30,613 nt of DNA from Methanosarcina sp. (GCA_013331265.1 DUGS01000202.1:5754-36366), one strand, 5' to 3'. Counted from the first letter of the stretch, positions 15,795 through 22,810 are shown. Notes: generated by a model not told the origin, from the letters alone. Numbers and translations are program-made.

Positions 15795-16847
15795 TTGAAA
15801 ACACAACTTAAAGGGGACCGGGTCCTTGCAGGAAAGGAAGCGGTGGCCGAACTTTACAAAACAGGTTATTTCGGGCGTCCAAGAGATGACGGGCTTGAGC
15901 TCTCACTTGTGGAGGCTGCGTACCTTCAGTCCAGAGGAAAACTTGATATCTGGCTTGAAGGAAAACTGCTTGACTTCAGGGCCTTTTTCGAACAGGCTTC
16001 TTTGAGGCAGCAGAATTTCGAGCTTAAGTATATCGTTTATAAGGACCTCAAAGAGAGGGGGTATTATGTCCAGCCTTCAGCTGCGGACTTCAGGGTATAC
16101 CCAAGAGGCAGCCATCCGGGAAAAAGTGCGGCAAAAATCTTTGTCCATGTACTGTCCGAAAGGCAGCTCCTCCCTGTGAAGCTTTTGCAGGAATCGGTCG
16201 CGTCAGCAGAAAACGTGCACAAGCAGTTTATCCTCGCTGTCGTGGACGAAGAAAGCGACCTTACCTTTTACGAAATTAAATCCGCTGCTCCAAAAGGAGA
16301 GATGCCTGAGCCTTTCCCTGCAGTCAAGACCGATGCAACCTTCCTCGAAGACAGAGTAATATCCTGGGATGCTGAGGCTTCAGGATCTCTTTATACCGGG
16401 GGCTTCTACGGTAAAATGCTTGACACTGAAAGGCTGCAGCTTTCCCTTGTTGAGTCCCTCTACCTTTTTTCCAGAGGGGTCATAGTTGTCAGGGACAGGA
16501 AAGGAAAGGTCTTTTCATTCGAAGAGTTCGTTGAGAAAGCCTCGGAAATCGAAGGTTCTTTCCTCAGGAAATACAGCGCTTATAAAGCCCTGCGGGACTC
16601 GGGGCACGTTGTCAAGACCGGCTTTAAGTTCGGGACCCATTTCAGGGTCTACAGAAAAGTCGAGTCCATTGAAAAAATTCCCCATTCCGAGTATCTTGTA
16701 AACGTCATCCCTGCAGATTACGAGTTCAGGCTTCCGGTTATGTCCGGGGCTGTCCGGCTTGCAAACAGTGTGCGTAAAAGAATGCTCTTTGCAGTTGAGA
16801 AAGGGGAAGGAGTCGAGTATCTGGATATAGGCAGGGTCAAAATGTGA
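15795..16847 (+). CDS. endA: tRNA-splicing endonuclease, tandem-domain form
   Basis: A 350-residue EndA built of two homologous halves, the fused form that works as a homodimer. It cuts intron-containing precursor tRNAs at bulge-helix-bulge motifs. Each half has a GYFGRPRDDGLELSLVEAAYL / GGFYGKMLDTERLQLSLVESLYL type segment and a DFRVY / HFRVY segment. The C-terminal half keeps the catalytic Tyr (FRVY), His (IPHSEYLV) and Lys (ANSVRKRMLF). The N-terminal half has lost the His context, as expected for the structural copy. Start: a GTG at 15786 is possible, but it lies inside AGGTGA, an excellent ribosome-binding site that places the TTG at 15795 at correct spacing; I prefer the TTG. DUF2209 and hflX follow. 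Confidence 0.9.
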   Translation: MKTQLKGDRVLAGKEAVAELYKTGYFGRPRDDGLELSLVEAAYLQSRGKLDIWLEGKLLDFRAFFEQASLRQQNFELKYIVYKDLKERGYYVQPSAADFRVYPRGSHPGKSAAKIFVHVLSERQLLPVKLLQESVASAENVHKQFILAVVDEESDLTFYEIKSAAPKGEMPEPFPAVKTDATFLEDRVISWDAEASGSLYTGGFYGKMLDTERLQLSLVESLYLFSRGVIVVRDRKGKVFSFEEFVEKASEIEGSFLRKYSAYKALRDSGHVVKTGFKFGTHFRVYRKVESIEKIPHSEYLVNVIPADYEFRLPVMSGAVRLANSVRKRMLFAVEKGEGVEYLDIGRVKM

Positions 16848-16879
16848 TCCTGTATTGACTTAATATTGCCTATTACTGA

Positions 16880-16913
16880 CTGTAACTGGCTTTATGGCTG
16901 TAACTGGCTTTAT
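16880..16913 (+). repeat. Two tandem copies of a 16-18 base word
   Basis: CTGTAACTGGCTTTAT occurs at 16880-16895 and again, identical, at 16898-16913, an 18-base period in the endA-DUF2209 spacer. Its role is unknown; it may be replication slippage. Confidence 0.7.
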
Positions 16914-16987
16914 TGTTGACATGAATAAACACATTTACCTTTCTCAAGGGTTCGTGAAAACCGGGTTTTCATCGAAGGTGAAGTATA

Positions 16988-17383
16988 ATGTGGGATATTA
17001 TTGCAGTGGACATTTCGGGCAGGCACAGGATAGAAGGCGGCTATTATATGGTATGTGCAGCAGCAGCTCTCACGGTTTCTGCCGACCATATCGAAAAGGT
17101 AAAACAGGTGAAAATTCTGCCCGTCTGGCTAAAAAGGGCACCAGGTCTGCTTGATGTTGTCCAGTTAATTGAGGATACGGCTAACCAGCTTTCCTTTGAG
17201 GGCACGATTGTGGCAGAGAAAGGGGATATGTATAACCAGCCCCTCTGGGTGCCCGAAAGCATGTTTTCCCGGGCGTTTAAGTATCAGGAGTCCATAGCTG
17301 AGAGAAGGGCTATCGAACTTGCTCATCATATCTCCTTGAGCGCTCGAAATTTACTCATTAAAGAACTTAATATCGAGGCGTAA
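16988..17383 (+). CDS. DUF2209 archaeal protein
   Basis: A 131-residue protein that matches the archaeal DUF2209 family. It opens WDIIAVDISGRHRIEGGYYMVCAAA, where a strand with an early Asp followed by Gly-rich turns is reminiscent of RNase H-like folds. Later parts are VVQLIEDTANQLSFEGTIVAEKGDMYN and a helical C-terminus. Its function is not known to me, and the RNase H resemblance is only an impression. The ATG follows AAGGTGA (a near-perfect ribosome-binding site). Position between endA and hflX hints at RNA or translation-related work. The stop codon is 2 bases before the proposed hflX start. Confidence 0.8.
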   Translation: MWDIIAVDISGRHRIEGGYYMVCAAAALTVSADHIEKVKQVKILPVWLKRAPGLLDVVQLIEDTANQLSFEGTIVAEKGDMYNQPLWVPESMFSRAFKYQESIAERRAIELAHHISLSARNLLIKELNIEA

Positions 17384-17385
17384 AA

Positions 17386-18672
17386 ATTTCAACAGAACAT
17401 AAAACAAAATCAGAAAACCGGGTAATTCTCGTAAAGAGGACAAACCCGCGGGCTGACCCTGAACGCAGTGAACATCTCTTTGAGGAACTGAGAGAGCTTG
17501 CGAGAGCCGCAGGCTATGTCCCTGTAGGAGAGCTTACCCAGACAAGGTTTCCTGACTCAAGGTATCAGCTTGGGAAGGGAAAGATAGAGGAACTTGCCGA
17601 ACTTGTAAGACAGAAGAGAGCCGGAAAGGTAATTTTCTATAACAGGCTTTCCACAATTCAGCTTTTTAATATCTCGGAAATCTGCGGGTGCCAGGTAATA
17701 GATAAGTTCCAGCTTATCCTTGAGATTTTTGCAAAAAGAGCTACCACACGCCGCTCCAAATTGCAGGTTGAACTTGCCAGGCTCAGGTACGAGGTTCCAA
17801 GGGCAAGAGCTATTGTTTCCCTTGTTAAAAAAGAGGAAAGGGCAGGTTTCATGGGGCTTGGGGACTATGAGGACTCCTATGAACAGGACTTAAAGAAAAG
17901 AATAACAAGAATTGAAAGTGAACTTGAGTCTGCCGGAAAAGACGATGAGTCCCTGCGGGCTTTCAGGCACAGGAAAGGCTTTTCTCTTGTCTCCCTCGCA
18001 GGCTATACCAATGCTGGAAAAAGCACACTTTTCAATGCTATTGTTGATGAAAGCGTTAAAGCCCAGAATATGCTTTTTACGACCCTTGTTCCCACTACGC
18101 GGGCCCTTGACCTGGGCGGAAGAAAGGCCCTTTTGACGGATACAGTGGGGTTTATAGAGGAGCTTCCGCACTGGCTTGTTGATGCCTTTAAGTCCACCCT
18201 CGATGAGATTTATCTCTCTGACCTTATCCTGCTGGTGGTCGATGTAAGCGAAAAACCCGAGATAATCCTGCAGAAACTTTCCACATCCCATGATACTCTC
18301 TGGGACCGAATACAGGGGGTTCCCGTAATCACAGTGCTTAGCAAAACTGATCTGCTTGAAGAATCCGAACTTGAAGCCGTCATGAAAGAAATAGGCTATA
18401 TGGCTCCCAATCCCATATTCGTTTCTGCAAAAGGAAAAACTGGCATGCAGGAATTAAAAGCTGAAATTATCAAACATCTTCCTGCCTGGTCTTTCTATTC
18501 CTTTTCTCTTCCTAATTCGGAAAAAGGGATGTCGATTCTCTCCTGGCTTTACGACGAAGGCATTGTGCACAGGGTTGAATACGGAGAGCGGATTTCAGTG
18601 GATTATGAAGCCAGAACAGATATCATCAACAGGATAAAGTCTCTGGAGCTCGATCCTGACGAGCAAGGTTGA
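17386..18672 (+). CDS. hflX: HflX-type ribosome-associated GTPase; unusual ATT start
   Basis: The GTPase is 428 codons long if it starts at ATT 17386, the normal HflX length. The N-terminal HflX domain is plain from VILVKRTNPRADPERSEHLFEEL, through QTRFPDSRYQLGKGKIEELAELV, to VIDKFQLILEIFAKRATTRRSKLQVELARLRYE. The G domain has G1 GYTNAGKST (206-214), G3 DTVGFIEELPHWLVDAFKSTL and SAKG, with G4 as SKTD instead of NKxD. HflX splits or rescues stalled ribosomes in bacteria; the archaeal role is probably similar. The frame has no ATG, GTG or TTG between the upstream TAA (17368-17370) and the first conserved residues. The first such codon, TTG at 17761, would remove about 125 conserved residues. 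GAGG at 17375-17378, seven bases before the ATT, fits initiation there. The usual GPGExxLExDRR motif is degenerate (GLGDYEDSYEQD). Confidence 0.85.
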   Translation: MSTEHKTKSENRVILVKRTNPRADPERSEHLFEELRELARAAGYVPVGELTQTRFPDSRYQLGKGKIEELAELVRQKRAGKVIFYNRLSTIQLFNISEICGCQVIDKFQLILEIFAKRATTRRSKLQVELARLRYEVPRARAIVSLVKKEERAGFMGLGDYEDSYEQDLKKRITRIESELESAGKDDESLRAFRHRKGFSLVSLAGYTNAGKSTLFNAIVDESVKAQNMLFTTLVPTTRALDLGGRKALLTDTVGFIEELPHWLVDAFKSTLDEIYLSDLILLVVDVSEKPEIILQKLSTSHDTLWDRIQGVPVITVLSKTDLLEESELEAVMKEIGYMAPNPIFVSAKGKTGMQELKAEIIKHLPAWSFYSFSLPNSEKGMSILSWLYDEGIVHRVEYGERISVDYEARTDIINRIKSLELDPDEQG

Positions 18673-18809
18673 ATAAGGTTTTTAATGCTTTTTCAGGCAA
18701 TACGGAATAATGATAAGGTTTTCCAATTCTATAAAAATCATTGGTATATTATCCTTATATTTGCAAACATTTTCCTTCTCGGAAAGTTTTTTGCATAGCT
18801 CGAATATCG

Positions 18810-18836
18810 TTCGTATCCATACGAAATATATTTATA
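18810..18836 (+). promoter_or_regulatory. Operator and TATA box of putative small RNA 1
   Basis: A perfect inverted repeat TTCGTAT-CC-ATACGAA (18810-18825) abuts the TATA-like ATATATTTATA (18826-18836). Its core TTCGTA-N4-TACGAA is shared with the promoter of small RNA 2. The first base of the RNA stem lies about 34 bases after the operator, which fits a start about 26-30 bases after TATA. Confidence 0.6.
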
Positions 18837-18857
18837 CTCCAAAGTCGTTTGTTTATT

Positions 18858-18970
18858 TGCGAACGGGTGTCTACTGAAGATATCAGACCCTCCTAATATC
18901 CTAAACTACCCCTACACCAGATTTTTTAATATGAGTATGCCCGTTCGTTATTCCTCCTGTGTTTTGTTTC
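18858..18970 (+). ncRNA. Putative small RNA 1 (long-range closing stem, C-rich interior)
   Basis: The predicted RNA starts near 18858 with GCGAACGGG (18859-18867). CGAACGGG pairs perfectly with CCCGTTCG (18940-18947), closing a domain of about 80 bases. A T-rich 3' stretch (TGTTTTGTTTCTGTTTG, from 18959) fits archaeal termination. Inside, GTCT/AGAC or CTGA/TCAG can form alternative hairpins, followed by a C-rich segment with CCCTCC and CTACCCC words; another TTCCTCC follows the stem. CCUCC is complementary to ribosome-binding GGAGG, so an antisense action on translation is possible (inference). No plausible protein frame exists; the 21-codon ATG frame at 18930 lacks a ribosome-binding site. 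Its paralogue lies about 300 bases downstream. Not recognised as a known RNA family. Confidence 0.5.
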
Positions 18971-19007
18971 TGTTTGTTTATGTTAATATAAGGTAAGGTC
19001 CATAAAA

Positions 19008-19067
19008 GAGGGCATAGAAGAGGTCATAGAAGAGATTTTTAAAAGTCTCTTCTTAATTGGTGCCCTT
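19008..19067 (+). ncRNA. Nested hairpin element between the two small RNAs
   Basis: GGGCA (19010-19014) pairs with TGCCC (19061-19065), extended by one A-T and one G-T pair outward. Inside it AGAAGAGA (19028-19035) pairs perfectly with TCTCTTCT (19046-19053) around a 10-base A/T loop. The word AGAGGNCATAGAAGAG is present twice in tandem (from 19008 and 19019). A TATA-like TTAATATAAGG lies just upstream (18983-18993). It could be a third short RNA, or a terminator/processing element of small RNA 1. Confidence 0.35.
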
Positions 19068-19117
19068 AAGAGTTCCTCTTTAGAAATTCAAACCTGCTGT
19101 ACTCAAATATATGTTTG

Positions 19118-19147
19118 TTCGTATGTCTACGAAAACCTTATATTTTA
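19118..19147 (+). promoter_or_regulatory. Operator and TATA box of putative small RNA 2
   Basis: The inverted repeat TTCGTA-TGTC-TACGAA (19118-19133) has the same 6-base arms and 4-base spacer as the one before small RNA 1. It is followed by the TATA-like TTATATTTTA (19138-19147). The distance from operator end to the C of the RNA 5' stem is 35 bases, identical to unit 1. Confidence 0.6.
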
Positions 19148-19165
19148 TCCTGCCGTAATTATGAA

Positions 19166-19268
19166 TGCGAACGGGTTTTTCTTTCCAGAGGTATTGCCTC
19201 CATGTTTAGAGTATAAATCTAACATCCTGAGATCCCACGACCGTTCGTTGATTATTTTTTCTTCTTTT
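19166..19268 (+). ncRNA. Putative small RNA 2, paralogue of small RNA 1
   Basis: The 5' end carries the same GCGAACGGG (19167-19175) as small RNA 1. CGAACGG pairs with CCGTTCG (19241-19247), closing about 65 bases, and the T-rich tail TTATTTTTTCTTCTTTT (from about 19252) fits termination. Inside are two hairpins: GAGG/CCTC with a TATTG loop, and TTAGA/TCTAA. The interior sequence is unlike small RNA 1, while the promoter, 5' end and 3' end are kept; that pattern is expected of duplicated RNA genes with different targets. The tail runs directly into the promoter of the PHP gene. Confidence 0.5.
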
Positions 19269-19280
19269 CCGTTTCAAAAT

Positions 19281-19288
19281 TTATATAA
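19281..19288 (+). promoter_or_regulatory. TATA box of the PHP gene (leaderless)
   Basis: TTATATAA lies 26-33 bases before the ATG at 19314, and there is no ribosome-binding sequence. The transcript is predicted to start at or within about 3 bases of the ATG. Confidence 0.5.
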
Positions 19289-19313
19289 CTTCGACTAGCA
19301 TTTTTATATTATC

Positions 19314-19988
19314 ATGAAATTCGATCTTCACGTACATTCCGAGCATTCAAGGGATAGTAATTCAAGTCACAGGGACATCATTGAGACTGCCCGCAAAAGG
19401 GGACTTGACGGGTTTGCTATCTGTGATCACGATACCGTGGAAGGCGGGCTTGCCTGTGCGGAAAAAATCATGGAACTCGGTCTTGAAATTACAGTGATTC
19501 CAGGAGTGGAAGTGAGTTCTTCTAAAGGGCATATTCTGGTTCTCGGGGTCAGGGAAAACATTGAGCCTTTGTTGAGCCCGGAAGAAACGATCCTGAAGGC
19601 AAGGAAGCTTGGCGGCACGGTTATTATCCCTCATCCGTTCAAGCGCAGTTCCCACGGGATAGGAAGTTTCGAAGGGCTTGATATCGATGCAGTTGAGGTA
19701 TTCAATTCTCGCTGCCTCTTTAATTCAGCCAACCGGAAAGCTCTGGAAGAGGCAAAAAGGCTCGGAATACCAGGAGTTGCGGGAAGCGACTCCCATATTC
19801 CCGAAATGGTAGGGCAGGCGTACACTGAAATCAACGCTTCTGGGAATACAGTGAAAGATGTGTTAAGAGCGATAAGGGAAGGAAAAGTTGCCCCTGCAGG
19901 GAAAAATACGCCCACCCCAATTATCCTTAAACAGATGTCAAGAAGCGCAAAAAGAAAAATAAATAAGAAGTTATTCGGAAAGTCTTAA
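19314..19988 (+). CDS. PHP-domain metal-dependent phosphoesterase
   Basis: A 224-residue PHP-domain protein. The metal-binding motifs run in the expected order: DLHVHSEHSRDS (5-16), CDHDTVEGG (about 37-45), IPGVEVSSSKGH (about 62-73), IIPHPFKR (about 103-110), EVFNSR and GSDSHIPE (about 159-166). These His/Asp/Glu residues build a multinuclear metal site. Relatives hydrolyse phosphoesters such as 3',5'-nucleoside bisphosphates (YciV/RNase AM-like) or histidinol phosphate. HisK-type activity cannot be excluded, but the short single-domain form fits the general TrpH/YciV group. The C-terminus is basic (SRSAKRKINKKLFGK), which may help bind nucleic acid. It lies just after the small RNA locus and has its own TATA box. 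Confidence 0.88.
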   Translation: MKFDLHVHSEHSRDSNSSHRDIIETARKRGLDGFAICDHDTVEGGLACAEKIMELGLEITVIPGVEVSSSKGHILVLGVRENIEPLLSPEETILKARKLGGTVIIPHPFKRSSHGIGSFEGLDIDAVEVFNSRCLFNSANRKALEEAKRLGIPGVAGSDSHIPEMVGQAYTEINASGNTVKDVLRAIREGKVAPAGKNTPTPIILKQMSRSAKRKINKKLFGKS

Positions 19989-20067
19989 TGTTATTGTCTT
20001 AATGTTATTATAAGACTATCTGGAAATTTGGTCATTTAACTATTTGATTCGTTTTCATGATCAGTCA

Positions 20068-20145
20068 TTTATATAATGCTTATAATATATTACAATGGGA
20101 TTGATATCTTGAACCTTTGATTCGACAAACGGGTTTTATAACCCG
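20068..20145 (+). promoter_or_regulatory. Promoter and leader hairpin of the unknown gene at 20192
   Basis: TATA-like words lie at about 20068-20076 and 20082-20092. A perfect hairpin, CGGGTT-TTAT-AACCCG, follows at 20130-20145, inside the predicted leader and about 46 bases before the start codon. It has no T-run, so it is more likely a leader structure than a terminator. Confidence 0.4.
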
Positions 20146-20191
20146 AGGAAACCTGGTTGAAAAGGAGTCCATTTATCAGGGGGTTTAGTTA

Positions 20192-20851
20192 TTGGAAGAC
20201 ATTGCTGTTGGGGAATGTATACATCTATTGTCGCGAATTGAGGATAAGGCTCTTGACCGGTTCTGGAAGGATACTTCTGCAGGTAAATATCCGATAATAG
20301 ATCTTGAAGGCAATATGGGTTATTCACTTTCTGACCAGGACGGCCTGCTGTTTGTTAGAAACGATTTTACGGCTTCAACTTACGAAGAGTGTGAATTCGT
20401 CTTCGGCAACCTTTTCCTGCCGGACACGGTCCAGGAACTGCTTTCAGGAGATAAAGTACTGCTTTTAATAGTATACAGGAAAACGACCAGGGACCTTTTA
20501 TTATCCGAACTTGACGCGGAAACCGGATACATGCTTGACCTGCCTCATGGGCTCTACTCTTTTTTTGCACTTGTTCTGGACGCAGGGGCCAGGGACCTTT
20601 TAGATTCCAGAATCTATGCCGTTGGCCTCCCCTGCAAAGCGAACCTGAACAGCCCGGAACTTGAGAAGTTTTATATCGAACATCCTGCTGACATCCTGGA
20701 ATTCGTGGATCCAGCCCCTATAAACATTAAATGTGGGGGACCTTTCTACCTCAATCTTATTTTAATAGATGCTGAAAAAATCCCTGACTGCCCCATGCTT
20801 TTTTCCGAATTCTTGCAGGAAGAAGAACCTTCGCCTTCCCCTTTGAAATAA
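20192..20851 (+). CDS. Protein of unknown function, 219 residues
   Basis: I do not recognise a family. The product is acidic and soluble, with no signal peptide or membrane segment. It has an N-terminal helix (LEDIAVGECIHLLSRIEDKALDR), a strand-rich middle with LLLIVYRKTTRDLLLSELD and GLYSFFALVLDAGARDLLDS, and a low-complexity Pro/Ser end (EEEPSPSPLK). A segment GGPFYLNLILIDAEKIPDC looks like a strand-loop-strand. Start: TTG at 20192 follows AGGGGGTTTAG, a good ribosome-binding site; no ATG is available until Met45. It stands between the PHP and cupin genes, each of which has its own TATA box, so no operon partner is indicated. Confidence 0.7.
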   Translation: MEDIAVGECIHLLSRIEDKALDRFWKDTSAGKYPIIDLEGNMGYSLSDQDGLLFVRNDFTASTYEECEFVFGNLFLPDTVQELLSGDKVLLLIVYRKTTRDLLLSELDAETGYMLDLPHGLYSFFALVLDAGARDLLDSRIYAVGLPCKANLNSPELEKFYIEHPADILEFVDPAPINIKCGGPFYLNLILIDAEKIPDCPMLFSEFLQEEEPSPSPLK

Positions 20852-20854
20852 AAA

Positions 20855-20865
20855 TTATTATATAG
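20855..20865 (+). promoter_or_regulatory. TATA box of the cupin gene (leaderless)
   Basis: TTATTATATAG is centred about 28 bases before the ATG at 20888 and starts 4 bases after the stop of the previous gene. No ribosome-binding site is present, so a leaderless transcript is predicted. Confidence 0.5.
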
Positions 20866-20887
20866 TTTCCAGTTTCAGTATCTCAAA

Positions 20888-21253
20888 ATGCAGCTAAAAA
20901 CCGAATATGAAAAGGTAGAACCCTACATCACAAAAGACGGCTCAACCATCCGCGAACTCATGCACCCCTCAGTCCACGGTAATTCAGAACAGAGCCTTGC
21001 CGAAGCCACCGTGCCTGCCGGAGGAAAAACACTGCTTCACAAACATGCGGCGGCTGAAGAAATCTATCACATCACGGAAGGCCGCGGGATAATAACTCTG
21101 GGCGGGCGGGAGTTTGAAGTCCGTACAGGGGATGCTGTCTGTATCCAGCCCGGAACTCCTCACAGGATAAGGAACACCGGTGAAAATGATCTGAAAATTC
21201 TCTGCTGCTGTGCGCCGGCGTATTCGCATGAGGATACGGAATTGATGGAATGA
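20888..21253 (+). CDS. Single-domain cupin protein
   Basis: A 121-residue cupin. Motif 1 is visible as HKHAAAEEIYHITEGRG (His51, His53, Glu57 or Glu58), and motif 2 as GDAVCIQPGTPHRIRN (His92). These four residues form the usual metal site, so a metal-dependent enzyme or sugar-isomerase-like role is possible. The protein has an unusual run of three cysteines (106-108, LCCCAP) in the last strand. The substrate cannot be inferred. It is transcribed alone from its own TATA box and converges on the membrane-protein gene at 21394-22176. Confidence 0.85.
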   Translation: MQLKTEYEKVEPYITKDGSTIRELMHPSVHGNSEQSLAEATVPAGGKTLLHKHAAAEEIYHITEGRGIITLGGREFEVRTGDAVCIQPGTPHRIRNTGENDLKILCCCAPAYSHEDTELME

Positions 21254-21393
21254 TCAGTTTTTTAATAAGAGATATTTGATACATTACAGGAACTTTTTGA
21301 GAAGAAAAAGAAGAAAACCAGATTGTACTGGAATAAAGGAAACGAGAGCTGGCATTTGTTGATTGAATATGTTAGGATTTCTGCAAAGTCAAG

Positions 21394-22176
21394 TTAATAT
21401 GTCAGTATCTTCAAAATTTCCCAAAAGTCTCCCCTGTTAGAACAATTGTCATACAGATCAAGATCACTGGACATATCATATTCAGAAGCAACGGCAACTA
21501 CATGAAAGATTTTTCGATTTTTGAGGGATTCTACTGGAATATATGCTCGAAGAATATTGCCTTCCTTTTCCATATCTTTTTCATCTATAATGAGAGTCCA
21601 GAGGCTCTGTTCCTGAGTGGCAATATAATAAGTATATTCTGCAGTATTATTCTCATCAATCTCTCCCGCAAGTTCCATTTCCAGAAGCACAGAGTCTTCG
21701 ACAACACGCGATTCCAGCCTTAATATGTCAATGTTGTCATGCCCAGCAAGTTTAGGTTCTGTATAACCAGAGTAACTGACATCCCCTGAAGGGTCGTCTA
21801 TACAAAATTCCATATCAGCTTTTTCAGATGAATAGTATAAATAAATTGATAAAATTAGCCCAGTCATCACCAGTATGTAAGCAACCGTTCTATTGTCAAC
21901 TCTAAAATTAGGAATTATGGGTTTATAATATCTTGAAAGCACTATTACCAGAACAATGCCCCCAAATACTCCTGCAATAATCCCGCGTATCCAGAGAGCG
22001 GAATCCAGCAGGTATAATGTAAGGACAAAAGAAATGATTCCGGTTAATCCGCCCAAAAGACCTATTCCCAATCGTCTATAAATCACATAGGATATCGCAA
22101 AGGCAGTCCAAAATGGAATAAATGTCAGAACAAATACAAACAATAATATTCCGTCAAGGGTGGGGACATTTGTCAT
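21394..22176 (-). CDS. Membrane protein with a C-terminal beta-rich extracytoplasmic-type domain, unknown
   Basis: The 260-residue product has about four hydrophobic segments in the first half: about 9-30, 36-58 (GIGLLGGLTGIISFVLTLYLL), 62-82 and 97-114 (VAYILVMTGLILSIYLYY). From about residue 120 a soluble acidic domain follows, with FCIDDPSGDVSYSGYTEPKL, DILRLESRVVEDSVLLEMEL and a YYIATQEQSLWTLIID strand series. This looks like a small beta-sandwich similar to those in archaeal surface proteins. No named family is recognised. The ATG lies about 13 bases after a weak AGGAA on the minus strand. It is convergent with the cupin gene. Confidence 0.65.
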   Translation of the reverse strand: MTNVPTLDGILLFVFVLTFIPFWTAFAISYVIYRRLGIGLLGGLTGIISFVLTLYLLDSALWIRGIIAGVFGGIVLVIVLSRYYKPIIPNFRVDNRTVAYILVMTGLILSIYLYYSSEKADMEFCIDDPSGDVSYSGYTEPKLAGHDNIDILRLESRVVEDSVLLEMELAGEIDENNTAEYTYYIATQEQSLWTLIIDEKDMEKEGNILRAYIPVESLKNRKIFHVVAVASEYDMSSDLDLYDNCSNRGDFWEILKILTY

Positions 22177-22556
22177 ATATTTCCTCTTCCAATATGATCG
22201 ACTTTCGTAAAATATTTGTGCATAGAGTATTACTGGTACTCTTACCTTACTATATAATAATTTTTACATTTTTTCATAGTTTGATTTTCAAATGGAAAAT
22301 ATTCTGATTTTTCTTCAAGTAATCGTTTTTCCCACTCCATTCATGAATCTAAAATAGAAGGCAGGAGCCTCACCGAATTTGTTGTTGGTTAAATTAGTTT
22401 TTCTTTTTCTTCGCTATTTTGTGTGGGTTGAAAATAATCGCTTAGTTAGAAAGTAGCCAGGCCAAAATTTAGGGGATAAATGTAAGTTACCCGCTCGAAA
22501 CAGGGAAGAACCGCTTTTCTTTTCTTCGCGGGAAAGGCCGCTCTCCTTCGTCGAGT

Positions 22557-22810
22557 GGGACAAGAAAGGTTCAGTATAGCTAATAATGTTGTATGGGTTA
22601 GAAGACAGAAATATTTGTAACTTAGTCAGCTTGAGAGAAGTTCACTACTACTCACCATAAATTAGTCTTCTTGAGCGAAGCGAAAGGACCGTGTACTCCC
22701 GAGTCGCAATTCGGGGCGAAAAGGACTGTGTACTTCCGAGGCGCAATTCGGGAGGGACAAGAACGGTTAGGTATAGTGAGTAACGTTTCACGGGTCCGAA
22801 AAATATCTTC
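22557..22810 (+). repeat. Dispersed repeat, tandem and degenerate copies
   Basis: A copy begins at TAAATTAGTC (22658), continues TTGAGCGAAGCG, then two 37-base sub-units (from 22684 and 22721). Each sub-unit has a GTGTACTNCCGAG-GCAATTCGGG hairpin core, and the copy ends in GGGACAAGAACGG (22754). A partial copy of the head lies just upstream (CTTAGTCAGCTTGAGAGAAG, from 22621), and the tail GGGACAAGAAAGG also occurs at 22557, 197 bases before its partner. The same element, inverted, is at 30530-30613. Not an insertion sequence: no transposase is present. Confidence 0.75.

Larger units (their letters stand above)
18673..19313. other. Intergenic region hflX to PHP gene: small RNA locus
   Basis: These 640 bases contain no protein gene. 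From 18858 to 19268 they are largely accounted for by two paralogous RNA units and a nested hairpin (separate entries). The first 130 bases (18673-18800) are AT-rich spacer after hflX, with a TATA-like TGGTATATTATCC near 18741-18753. The last 30 bases hold the TATA box of the PHP gene. Confidence 0.6.

Noticed and set aside
18930..18995. 21-codon frame beginning in small RNA 1
   Set aside because: No ribosome-binding site, it runs through the closing stem and T-rich tail, and no counterpart exists in small RNA 2.
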